64,000 nucleotides of DNA from Chlorobium sp. (GTDB lineage Bacteria; Bacteroidota; Chlorobiia; Chlorobiales; Chlorobiaceae). The notes under the pieces were generated by a model that did not search any database, was not told where the DNA came from, and saw nothing but the letters and a program-made list of their open reading frames with translations. Shown here piece after piece: positions 24,751-32,688 of this stretch (position 1 is its first letter; each line of letters starts with the position of its first letter). The translations under genes and the position numbers were made by a program. The stretch is taken from contig JANQHB010000033.1 in assembly GCA_028277225.1 (NCBI GenBank), forward strand, positions 101,873 through 165,872, written 5' to 3'.

Positions 24751-25509
24751 TTAATAGCTTATATGATATTGTTTTTTCGCAATCATTTGATCTAGCAATT
24801 CAAACATAATGCCATCGTAATAATCACCGGTTTTTCTAATATCAAGGCATATCTCGCTGATCACTTTTGGATGAAACATGAATTGGTTACATTGAAGATA
24901 TATACTGTATAATCTATTTAGTAAATTATGGCATTTTTTTATATCATCCTTTCTTTTATTATTAAAAATAGAGGACAGAACACCATTATCAGTTATCGAT
25001 ATGTGAAAGCTCGTACTACTAGAAAATGCTTTTAGCTCTTTGAAAGCTATGATATCAATTAACGACCAACTTATAATTTTTGAATCCAAAAATGGACATT
25101 TAATATAATCAATAATTTTCGGCAAAAGAGATTCGATATTATTTGGAAATTTGACAAAACTGCTTTGTAGTTGTTCTAATGTAAATTCCTGATGAAACCA
25201 AAATTTTGTGTACGTGTCAACATATTGATCCATATTGTCATCGTCAATGAATTTATCAATATCATTTTTCCCCAATGAATCCTTTACCCAATCATTTATA
25301 TCATAAAAGATTCCTAATGCGTCATCGAGATGTTCAGTATAAGACTCATATGAAAAATTGTTATTATGAGCACAAGAGTCAAAGTTGATGACTATTTCAT
25401 TAAAAATATCATTGATTGTACTATTTGGTGACAGTAAAAGCTTTATAAATGGCCATTCAATGCTACGCTTTTTGATATACTCATCATAAAATTCTTCAAT
25501 TTTAGTCAT
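24751..25509 (-). CDS. AT-rich protein of unknown function
   Basis: Cytosolic protein of 252 residues that I cannot place in any family. It has no signal peptide or membrane segment, is rich in Ile, Asp, Asn, Lys and Phe, and looks largely helical with repeated aromatic residues (FWFHQEF, CNQFMFHPK). Codon use is strongly AT-biased, the lowest G+C gene in the window by eye along with the polyamine operon, so it was probably acquired. It ends 44 bp from an attC-like site and is preceded by the first copy of a 185-bp direct repeat. It may be an integron-cassette gene. Confidence 0.6.
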   Translation of the reverse strand: MTKIEEFYDEYIKKRSIEWPFIKLLLSPNSTINDIFNEIVINFDSCAHNNNFSYESYTEHLDDALGIFYDINDWVKDSLGKNDIDKFIDDDNMDQYVDTYTKFWFHQEFTLEQLQSSFVKFPNNIESLLPKIIDYIKCPFLDSKIISWSLIDIIAFKELKAFSSSTSFHISITDNGVLSSIFNNKRKDDIKKCHNLLNRLYSIYLQCNQFMFHPKVISEICLDIRKTGDYYDGIMFELLDQMIAKKQYHISY

Positions 25510-25553
25510 TGTAAGTCAATTTATAATATGATGTTCCTAATATTTAATCGCAT

Positions 25554-25738
25554 AACATTATTTATTATCTGTACTACGGGTTTCCAGTGAAACCTTAAAA
25601 AAAATTACCACAATTTTGCTTGGTGCTCAAACAAATACCTGAATGTATCAGCTGGAACAGCAGGTTTTACTATCTAATAACATGCTTATGCAGTATACGC
25701 ATAAACTCACATAATTATTATTTTCGGGAACTTCTCCT
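25554..25738. repeat. 185-bp direct repeat, copy 1
   Basis: The segment matches 28173-28356 in the same orientation at roughly 80-85 percent identity. Shared words include AATACCTGAATGTATCAGC, GCAGGTTTTACTATCTAATA and AATTACCACAATTTTGCTT. The two copies flank a 2.4-kb block holding the EEP gene, an attC-like site and the amidase gene. No ORF or known element is recognisable inside the repeat. Confidence 0.85.
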
Positions 25739-25741
25739 GTG

Positions 25742-25832
25742 AAAAAAGGTTAAGTAGACTGGGCGACCGCAAATCACCGCTCCACTCGAATCCAACCCAA
25801 TCGGCCGCTCCGGTCCAGCGTCTGGTTAAGTG
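25742..25832 (-). repeat. half copy of the palindromic element beside a possible truncated attC
   Basis: GAAAAAAGGTTAAGTAGACT at 25741-25760 equals one arm of the palindromic elements A and B; the other arm is missing. On the minus strand the EEP gene's stop is followed by CCACTTAACC, which fits the RYYYAAC core of attC, then GC-rich sequence with weak self-complementarity. There is no matching GTTRRRY end. A cassette end disrupted by the palindromic element is one reading. Confidence 0.35.
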
Positions 25833-25837
25833 GCGTA

Positions 25838-27106
25838 TCATTCGGAATGAATGGCTATCAATAGTGGCTTGTGATCGGCCACCATCATTAGCTCTTTATC
25901 GGTCAGGTCAGGAAACAATGGCCGAAGAGGTTGATAGCGGACACTACCGTTGATGTACCGCCCCTCGATCTCTTTGGAAAGTACGAAATGTGAATATCGT
26001 CTGACAGTTTCATTATACGAAGACTCGGTGGCTTCTTCAGGTAGAAGATCGGTTGGAATAAAAAAGCCCATCTCGGCCAGCCGTTTCATTTGGTCGTGGT
26101 TGGTATCCCAGTTGAACTGGCCGGCAATGATCAGGGCATCGTCGGATTTGCGTCGATCGATCCATTTCGTTAGCTCATCGAGTTCCTTTAAGCGCCTTTC
26201 CAACTTAGGACCCGATGAACTACCCCAGTAAAGTTTTAGGTTGACAATCTGCAGCTTGAGATCACCAACACGGACCGTTTGAGAAAAGGGAACACGATAC
26301 CAGGTGTATTCCTCACTGCCTTCGGACTGTCGCCAGGATGGAAAGAACTGTGGCTCATCTAGGACATCAACGGTTGCCCGACGGTACAACATTGCCAAGC
26401 CAGTACCAGGCGCACTTGGCCTCCTTCCCACATTGCCCCAACGAACATCGTACTGTGGCAGCATACGGCGAAGCACACGGAGTTGGTCAACATCGCGAAG
26501 TTCCTGAAGCCATACAATATCGGCCTCCATGAGCGAAATGATGCAGGCCATTTGCTGAAGTCGGTCGCTCGCCTGTCGACCGAAATCCCGAAGTGTAAAC
26601 GTCGCGAGCAGACCCATCGATCCAAAATGAATCGGCTTATTGTTTAGTTTGGAAAGGCGTTGACGTTCCTCTTCACGACCCCGAACATGGGGTTCGAACC
26701 GTTCAAATAAATCTTGCAGGTTACGATCTCCTGCCGAAAGTTCGAGAAGGCCATGTCGACTCAATAGTTGGTGAACGGTGACGCTTAGCTCTCTATTTTG
26801 CTGGGCCAAGCCTACGTTTTGCTGTTCCAGGCCCTCGAACTTATCCTCCAGATTGCGTTTCTCTATTGCCTTGGCTTTTGCATCGTAAAAAGAGCGTATT
26901 TCGTTGTAGGACGTGGACAACACGGCGCATGTGACGGACATTGCCATCACGAAGATAGCACGCCGCCCGGCAGGAGTCAAACGTTTGCGATCGGAATCGT
27001 CCGGATCTGTTTCCGTAAAATTCCAGAACCAACTGCCTCCTATGCCGAGCGCTGTTGTGATCAGCCAGCCAAGATAACCAACAAGTTTGAAAATGATCGT
27101 GAGCAT
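25838..27106 (-). CDS. membrane-anchored EEP (endonuclease/exonuclease/phosphatase) domain protein, probably inactive
   Basis: Protein of 422 residues: two N-terminal membrane segments (about 5-30 and 48-66), a coiled coil with repeated LEQQN/LAQQN units (about 85-112), then an EEP-fold domain from about residue 150. The fold is clear from ADIVWLQEL and the C-terminal ADHKPLL. Residues that are catalytic in the superfamily differ: FTLRDF where WNxR is usual, NLKLYWG where NxHL is usual, and AGQFNWD where GDFN is usual. It is therefore probably a binding protein. Its ATG lies 15 bp after the GTTAGGT end of an attC-like site, as in an integron cassette. Confidence 0.75.
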   Translation of the reverse strand: MLTIIFKLVGYLGWLITTALGIGGSWFWNFTETDPDDSDRKRLTPAGRRAIFVMAMSVTCAVLSTSYNEIRSFYDAKAKAIEKRNLEDKFEGLEQQNVGLAQQNRELSVTVHQLLSRHGLLELSAGDRNLQDLFERFEPHVRGREEERQRLSKLNNKPIHFGSMGLLATFTLRDFGRQASDRLQQMACIISLMEADIVWLQELRDVDQLRVLRRMLPQYDVRWGNVGRRPSAPGTGLAMLYRRATVDVLDEPQFFPSWRQSEGSEEYTWYRVPFSQTVRVGDLKLQIVNLKLYWGSSSGPKLERRLKELDELTKWIDRRKSDDALIIAGQFNWDTNHDQMKRLAEMGFFIPTDLLPEEATESSYNETVRRYSHFVLSKEIEGRYINGSVRYQPLRPLFPDLTDKELMMVADHKPLLIAIHSE

Positions 27107-27121
27107 TTTGGAAGTCTAATC

Positions 27122-27229
27122 ACCTAACGTCAAGCATAAGCCGACGCATACCGCGCCGCCCACTGAACTTAAAATCAACTCCAAAGCTCGACGGCGCAGT
27201 ATGCGGTCGGCTTGATACGCATGTTAGCC
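27122..27229 (-). other. attC-like site (integron cassette recombination site), 108 bp
   Basis: On the minus strand the site starts GGCTAAC (six of seven positions of RYYYAAC) and ends GTTAGGT (all of GTTRRRY). The arms ATCAAGCCGACCGCATAC and GTATGCGTCGGCTTAT pair with an unpaired extra base, and the stem continues through GCGCCG/CGGCGC. The loop is long. The next gene's ATG is 15 bp beyond the GTTAGGT end. Orientation, length, core boxes and extrahelical base all fit attC. Confidence 0.7.
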
Positions 27230-27255
27230 TAGCACTATTTACGATCTGTCGAGTC

Positions 27256-28026
27256 CTATAAGGTTACCAAGATACTCAGCACCTCATCTTCGAATGCTGA
27301 GAAGTCAACATGCTTTCCTGGACATTTCTTGTCGGTCTCCGGGTCGTGCCGATGGAAATTGAGCTTCGCGGAGCTAATTCCCGCATACCTCATCAAGGTA
27401 GCTGCGGCGAACATTCCATTTGACCGAGCTGTCTCACCACGTGGATTTCTGAACTCGTCGAGGTCGTCGAAGTTGCCAAGCATCTCAATTCCATATCGAG
27501 TGTTATTAAAAAATACTGCATGAACCCCACGAGCGGATAACGGATTAAATACCCAAATACCGTTGTCGTCGGTAAAAATATGTGGACCGCGGTTCCATCC
27601 CCGCTGTGTGAAATATCCGTGCCGAATATTAAGCATGTGCTGTTCTGTAAATCCATTCGGCCGCATTGTTAAGTCGGGATATCCGGTGTGATGCATTGTG
27701 ATTCCGCTTGGTGCCCAAGTATATGTCTCATTATCTTTGACCCATCTGACATATTTTATGAAACTGTCCCTTGTGAATCGTCTCCCGACAATTGGGAAGG
27801 GTTCGACTTTCACCTGCCATTCGGGTGGCTCAAAGGTGCCATATGATTCCACATCTACCGTGGATTCAGATGACAATGTGGAATCAGTGTCTATCTGTTG
27901 TCCCGTGGCAAGCGCAACTAGTCGGTCTGCAACTTGACTTGCATCGACTTGATATGCTTCGTTAGCCCACCTGTTGTTGATGATCCACCTGTTCTTGTAC
28001 GCGAGTTCCTTAAGCTCTTCAGACAT
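27256..28026 (-). CDS. N-acetylmuramoyl-L-alanine amidase (PGRP/amidase_2 fold)
   Basis: Zinc amidase domain cleaving the bond between N-acetylmuramate and L-alanine in peptidoglycan, 256 residues from the ATG at 28026, which has AGGAG seven bases upstream. Zinc ligands are visible: the first histidine in ITMHHTG, the second in FHRHDPETD and the cysteine in KKCPGKHVD. GPHIFTDDNGIWVFNP matches the fold's core. The first 80 residues form an unfamiliar N-terminal region, and there is no signal peptide. A phage endolysin or a cassette-borne toxin-like amidase are both possible. It is followed by an attC-like site, so it may be a cassette gene. Confidence 0.8.
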   Translation of the reverse strand: MSEELKELAYKNRWIINNRWANEAYQVDASQVADRLVALATGQQIDTDSTLSSESTVDVESYGTFEPPEWQVKVEPFPIVGRRFTRDSFIKYVRWVKDNETYTWAPSGITMHHTGYPDLTMRPNGFTEQHMLNIRHGYFTQRGWNRGPHIFTDDNGIWVFNPLSARGVHAVFFNNTRYGIEMLGNFDDLDEFRNPRGETARSNGMFAAATLMRYAGISSAKLNFHRHDPETDKKCPGKHVDFSAFEDEVLSILVTL

Positions 28027-28172
28027 TGCCGCTCCTGATAGTTGCATTGAAGACCCCTGATACTCCCGCCGAGGATCAAAGGAGGTAGTCAGGAAAATCC
28101 GCTGGAATTAAACCATGATGGTCAATTGCCTGGTCAGTTAAACATATTTCATTGGCAGCCCATTGTTGTGGC

Positions 28173-28356
28173 AACATTTTTAATTATCTGTATTACGGAT
28201 TTCCACAGAATACCTTAAAAAATTACCACAATTTTGCTTTACACTCAAACAAATACCTGAATGTATCAGCCAGAATAGCAGGTTTTACTATCTAATAGTA
28301 TGCTTATACAGCATTCGCATAAGTCCACATAGCTATTATTTTCGGAATTTCTCCAT
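28173..28356. repeat. 185-bp direct repeat, copy 2, within a 470-bp gap
   Basis: Second copy of the repeat at 25554-25738, same orientation, differing by scattered substitutions and a few single-base gaps. The remainder of the gap (28048-28516) holds a 33-codon plus-strand ORF at 28381-28482 with no recognisable function, and nothing else that I can identify. Confidence 0.85.
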
Positions 28357-28516
28357 AGGTATGGCATACCCCTGAGAAGGATGTTATCTCCGGCGGGTGA
28401 TGAAGTATCCGGAGTTCTGGCGAAAACTTACGAGAATTTGCAGGCAATACAGAACATGTTTGATGACGTTCAGTCACCATGAATAAGTTTTTTTCAGATC
28501 ACAATCCTTTTCCCCT

Positions 28517-29260
28517 TCACACTATCCGCCCCTTCACATATTCTATCACCTCACGAACGACATGATCCTTTTCGCAGTCCCTGAGCATCTGGTGGCCTGA
28601 TTTCTGAAACCAGATGACTTTTTTCTCACCTGCAGGTGTGGCAATTTCACTATAGATAATCTCGGCGCTCTCTGGGTTTACAGTGATGTCCTTTCGGCTC
28701 TGCAGTATAAGCGTCGGAACGTGAATGTTTTTCATGCTCTTTCGACTTTCTATCGACAGATCAAATAATGATTGTATCGAATCTGTCGGCACCCATGAGT
28801 AGCTGTCATGTTCTTCTGCCAGTTTCCGATCTGTATAAACGGGGATCATGGGCCATTTCCTGAGCTTTTTCATCAAAAAAGGAGCAAGAAAATGTAAGGG
28901 CCTCCCCGGAGCTACCGGTGCACGGAGTTGAGCCGGTGTTGCAAGCAGTATCAGGCTGTCAACACAATGATGTCGTTCAGCACTCAGTTTGATACCAAGC
29001 AGACCTCCCATGCTGAAACCGATAACGATCACTTTTTCCACGTCCCGCAACAAATCATCCATTGCCGTTGCGGCATCGTCCACCCAATCCTGCCAGAGAA
29101 CCTTTTGCAATGCATCCGGTGAACTTTCTCCATGTCCCCGCAAGGCAGGGATGCAATAAGGCAATCCCAACTCGATCAATGGAGATTCCAGAATGCGAAC
29201 CGAGTGTATCGTATCTGTAAAACCGTGAAGTATGAGAACACCTAATGCCTTTTTTACCAT
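28517..29260 (-). CDS. alpha/beta hydrolase, carboxylesterase/monoacylglycerol lipase-like
   Basis: Serine hydrolase of 247 residues, close in layout to Est30-type carboxylesterases. The oxyanion region is ILHGFTDT (about residue 9), the nucleophile elbow is GFSMGG, the acid is in SRKDITVNP and the histidine in SGHQMLRD. RGHGESS marks the usual loop after strand 4. There is no signal peptide, so it is probably cytosolic. A short sequence resembling its 3' end is found again at 23457-23503. It stands alone; the next minus-strand gene upstream begins 120 bp away. Confidence 0.85.
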   Translation of the reverse strand: MVKKALGVLILHGFTDTIHSVRILESPLIELGLPYCIPALRGHGESSPDALQKVLWQDWVDDAATAMDDLLRDVEKVIVIGFSMGGLLGIKLSAERHHCVDSLILLATPAQLRAPVAPGRPLHFLAPFLMKKLRKWPMIPVYTDRKLAEEHDSYSWVPTDSIQSLFDLSIESRKSMKNIHVPTLILQSRKDITVNPESAEIIYSEIATPAGEKKVIWFQKSGHQMLRDCEKDHVVREVIEYVKGRIV

Positions 29261-29329
29261 CCTCGCCCGCTACATTCGATTACCGAAATTTACCAAAACT
29301 ACTGTGCATGAAATCCCTGGAAAAAGTGA

Positions 29330-30211
29330 TCACTCTTCCTCGTCCCGTCTGAATTGAACATCGTCCTTCAGCTTTTCGACAAAAGAATCCCATTCTTCCC
29401 GGACCGTGGTTTCGTAGGACTGGTTGAACGCTTTGCTGAATGCCTTTCCCTCCTGCAACGATACAAGAAGCGTCCTGAAAGCCTTCTCGTCTTTTTCTTT
29501 CAGATAGTTGACGAACACTGAGGACTGTCTGTAAAACATATGCGGCTCCAGGCCCCAGTGACTGCCGTATTTCGGAAACAGGATATCGAGAAACCCTCCG
29601 GCAGTGTCGGGTTCAAAGGCCTTGCCGGAAAGTATGAACTCGACCGCGTTCTTTTCAGAAACCATCCCGGCCCCTCCGCCTCCCGACACGGTAACAGCCA
29701 GGCCTTCGAGAAACCAGGGCGGCAGGACCAGGTAACGGTAAAGCCCCCTGTACTGCATCAGAAGCAGGTGCGAAAGCTCATGGGTAACATACTCACGAAT
29801 CTCTTCCGGCCGCTCCATAAGCCGGGGGGACAAAAATACCATTCCGCGATACATGAGTCCTTTCACCTTCCTGCCGGTCAGTTTATTGAAGCTTTCGGGA
29901 GTCTTGCAGACATTGACACGGACAGGTTTCTGAAAGGTGCCGAACTGGGCCTGTTCCACCGCTTGTACTGCATCAGGAATCACTGCCGCAACCTTAAGGG
30001 CGAAATCCTCCGCTCCTTTTTCGAAACGGACACGCTTTTCAGACTGAAGAACCGCAAAATGGTCCGTTGGTTGAAAATAGTGAAGCAGGCCGGTCATGGC
30101 GCTGCAGCCGGTCAGCAACAGCAACGCCATTACGGCAAACATTTTTCCGGGCAAACAACACGAAAAGACACATGATAACGTAGGGTTGTGCCGAAAAAGA
30201 AGGTCTTTCAT
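29330..30211 (-). CDS. lipoprotein with peptidase MA-type metallopeptidase domain
   Basis: Putative zinc metallopeptidase, about 293 residues from the ATG at 30211. The lipobox LLTGC follows a hydrophobic segment near the N-terminus, so it should be a periplasmic lipoprotein. The gluzincin motif is THELSHLLL, and the third ligand is likely the glutamate in WFLEGLAV. The frame extends upstream to 30388, but that part overlaps the preceding gene and lacks lipoprotein character; an ATG at 30142 is the shorter alternative. The upstream hydrolase gene ends inside the long version, so the true start is uncertain. Substrate unknown. Confidence 0.7.
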   Translation of the reverse strand: MKDLLFRHNPTLSCVFSCCLPGKMFAVMALLLLTGCSAMTGLLHYFQPTDHFAVLQSEKRVRFEKGAEDFALKVAAVIPDAVQAVEQAQFGTFQKPVRVNVCKTPESFNKLTGRKVKGLMYRGMVFLSPRLMERPEEIREYVTHELSHLLLMQYRGLYRYLVLPPWFLEGLAVTVSGGGGAGMVSEKNAVEFILSGKAFEPDTAGGFLDILFPKYGSHWGLEPHMFYRQSSVFVNYLKEKDEKAFRTLLVSLQEGKAFSKAFNQSYETTVREEWDSFVEKLKDDVQFRRDEEE

Positions 30212-30248
30212 GCAGTATGAAAGCAAATGGGCAATCGGAAATCGCCTC

Positions 30249-31172
30249 TCATTCAAGTATCCAGTCGGCGATTGTTTTAATTGTCTTCGGATGTATGAGA
30301 TACCCCCCGCTGTGATGCGGATTCGACTTGCCTTCCCGAACTGAAAGATTATAGATCTTATGGTCATGAATAGATTCCACAAGGCCATATTGTTTCATGC
30401 CTTTGTAATCACCGCGAACTGTCGAATCATGCGAAATATAATCGTCTTCTGCTGCGATATTAACCCAGCGGCGCACATTTGCCGGGTACTTCCTTTCTTT
30501 TTTTGCTTTTTGTCCCTTGCTCTTGTCTTTGACCGTTTCATCTCCCAGCGGGCTTCCGAGAGTAACGAACAAATCGATCCTCTTTTTCCAGTAATCAAAC
30601 CATTCACCGTAGCGGCTGAACTTCCATAGCGTATCGTATGATATCATTGTCCCCAGGGAATGCGCTACTATAGCAATACTGTCATTCCTGTCAAAAGCTT
30701 CTTTCAGGGGCGTTATCATCGGCCGTCGCACCTGTGTACCGTAATAGCTCTCTTCATTCCAGTATTCCCCCATGTCAGGGGCGACTTTCGTTATCAGCGC
30801 TTCGCTGAGATTGAAAAAGTTGAGAATGGGTGAAAGAACATCGGCTGCACCTTCCCTGAATGACTCCTTGCCGGGAAGACTATTGTAATTTGCTTTTGAA
30901 AACTGGTTTTTACTGTATCTCTTCAGGTGTTCAAGCGTTATCCGCCTTGAATCCGTATCGTCCTCATAGGGCTTGCCGAAAGCTTCCTGAAGAAATTTAT
31001 TGCTGACATCGCCATAATACACAAATTCAATCCTGACATCCCTGAACCTGTCGGCAGCCTGGGGGATATCACGTTCAAGTCCCCATGAAATAGCATCGAC
31101 CCAGAGAGAACGAAGTGAATCTAAGGGGGGCTTCCAGCTTCGTCCGTGAACGAGCAGCAGAGTTTTGTTCAT
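30249..31172 (-). CDS. alpha/beta serine hydrolase of unknown role
   Basis: Protein of 307 residues with an N-terminal LLLVHGRSW, the nucleophile elbow AHSLGT, followed by a strand with LFVTLGSPLG. This is the arrangement of lipase-like and esterase-like hydrolases that lack classical substrates. A basic, lysine-rich insertion (KDKSKGQKAKKERK) precedes VNIAAEDDYISHD, which could supply the acid, and HHSGGYL may carry the histidine. No signal peptide is present. It probably forms a small unit with the downstream lipoprotein peptidase. Function not assignable. Confidence 0.7.
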   Translation of the reverse strand: MNKTLLLVHGRSWKPPLDSLRSLWVDAISWGLERDIPQAADRFRDVRIEFVYYGDVSNKFLQEAFGKPYEDDTDSRRITLEHLKRYSKNQFSKANYNSLPGKESFREGAADVLSPILNFFNLSEALITKVAPDMGEYWNEESYYGTQVRRPMITPLKEAFDRNDSIAIVAHSLGTMISYDTLWKFSRYGEWFDYWKKRIDLFVTLGSPLGDETVKDKSKGQKAKKERKYPANVRRWVNIAAEDDYISHDSTVRGDYKGMKQYGLVESIHDHKIYNLSVREGKSNPHHSGGYLIHPKTIKTIADWILE

Positions 31173-31246
31173 GAGAATGGGGTTTTGTTCTCAAATATAT
31201 GGAAAAGCGGTTCAGACGAGCAAAACCGGTAAAGCAGGAACCGGCC

Positions 31247-32242
31247 TCAGGCATTCAGATTCAGAAGTGTCCGACCTTTGATTTTGGCTTTGAGCATCAG
31301 ATCAATCGTATCCCCGATTTCATCCAGAGTGATCTCCCTGTAAAGCGTCTCGAACACCTCCGGCTTCCATTGATAAGCCAGCCGGTCCCAGACTGTCTCC
31401 CTGACCGACATGGGACAATGCTGTGAATCAATGCCGATGAGTGAAATACCACGGAGAATGAACGGATAGACTGTCAACTCCAGCTTTGGTGATAAAGCAT
31501 TCCCGCAAGCGACAACAGTCCCCAATGGCTTCACCGACCTGATGAGAGTGGAAAGAACCGCTCCGCCCACAGTATCGATCACACCCGAAAACTCCCCCTT
31601 CAGGAGGGGTGAACTACTTTCCTTATCAAAATCGCTTCGGGGAAGAAACTCACAGGCACCCAATGTCAGAAGAAATTCACGCTCCTGTTCCTTGGAAGAG
31701 ACAGCAGCAACGCTGTATCCAAGTTTTGCCAGCATTGCGATACACATGGTACCGACACCTCCGCTTGCTCCCGAAACCGCTATTCTGCCATCCTCGGGCT
31801 TCAATGCCTCTGTAATTTTCAGAAGCGCCAGCCCTGCCGTCAAGCCTGCAGTACCGAATATCATTGCGTCCTGCATCGTCATGCCGTCCGGCAGCCTGAC
31901 AGCCCAGGATGAAGGCACACGTATATACTGGCCGAAGCCCCCGGGGGTATTCATCCCCAGATCATAACCGGTAACAATGACCGCTTCATGTTCCTGAAAT
32001 CTTCCACTGAAATCGTGGACAACCGTACCGACCGCATCGACACCCGGTGTATGGGGGTATTTTTTGGTGACACCCTTGTTTCCGGATGCTGAAAGCGCAT
32101 CCTTGTAGTTCAGAGAAGAATAATGAACCTTGACAAGAAGCTCGTCCTCGGGAAGATCATCAAGCGTTCTTTTTTTAACTTCCCCGGAATACTTCCCTTC
32201 ATGCTCCTCGACGACATACGATTTAAATGACAATACATCCAT
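31247..32242 (-). CDS. YhdH/AcuI-type NADPH-dependent oxidoreductase (acryloyl-CoA reductase family)
   Basis: Medium-chain dehydrogenase/reductase of the YhdH/YhfP (AcuI) subfamily, 331 residues from the ATG at 32242; the frame continues to 32275. N-terminal GroES-like part has YSSLNYKDALSA and HTPGVDAVG; the Rossmann part has VSGASGGVGTM as the nucleotide-binding loop. There are no structural zinc cysteines, as usual for the quinone-reductase-like branch. In characterised members the reaction is NADPH reduction of acryloyl-CoA to propionyl-CoA. It is free-standing here. Confidence 0.85.
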   Translation of the reverse strand: MDVLSFKSYVVEEHEGKYSGEVKKRTLDDLPEDELLVKVHYSSLNYKDALSASGNKGVTKKYPHTPGVDAVGTVVHDFSGRFQEHEAVIVTGYDLGMNTPGGFGQYIRVPSSWAVRLPDGMTMQDAMIFGTAGLTAGLALLKITEALKPEDGRIAVSGASGGVGTMCIAMLAKLGYSVAAVSSKEQEREFLLTLGACEFLPRSDFDKESSSPLLKGEFSGVIDTVGGAVLSTLIRSVKPLGTVVACGNALSPKLELTVYPFILRGISLIGIDSQHCPMSVRETVWDRLAYQWKPEVFETLYREITLDEIGDTIDLMLKAKIKGRTLLNLNA

Positions 32243-32275
32243 CAGTGACTCGCTTCCAGTTTGCATTCGATACAT

Positions 32276-32688
32276 TGAGGTACTATTCTGTATTTAAGAT
32301 AAACGATCTCCACCTTTCTTCCTCAAAATCCGCACGAAAGATTTCCACTCTTGTGGAGTAAAAAACAGATATAACCGCCTGTTAAAATACTCATGCATTC
32401 AAGGTCAACGCTCATCTTACCTCAGTTGACCACAAGCTTTCCCCCACGCCGAAAAGTCTATGATGTAAAATTGCAATTTCCATGCCACCCGAAAGCACAA
32501 AAAAAATCACAGAACCCTGAGGCACCTTACCAGCTTATTTATCCGGCACTCACACAAAAACGACCCAAGAAACGCCGTGTTATCGCGCTCTTTTCTGCGA
32601 CAGAGCCGATCTCACTATGAGACGACCTTATGGTCAGTTGCCCATCAACCCACTGCCTCTTCACAATTTACGATTCACCATTCACCAA
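32276..32688. repeat. intergenic region with short repeated words
   Basis: Between the YhdH-type gene and the btuD-like gene lie 410 bp without a gene. From about 32650 to 32715 there are degenerate repeats of ATTCACGATT/ATTCACCATT that run into the 3' end of the btuD-like coding sequence. No promoter or riboswitch is evident on either strand. Confidence 0.6.
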
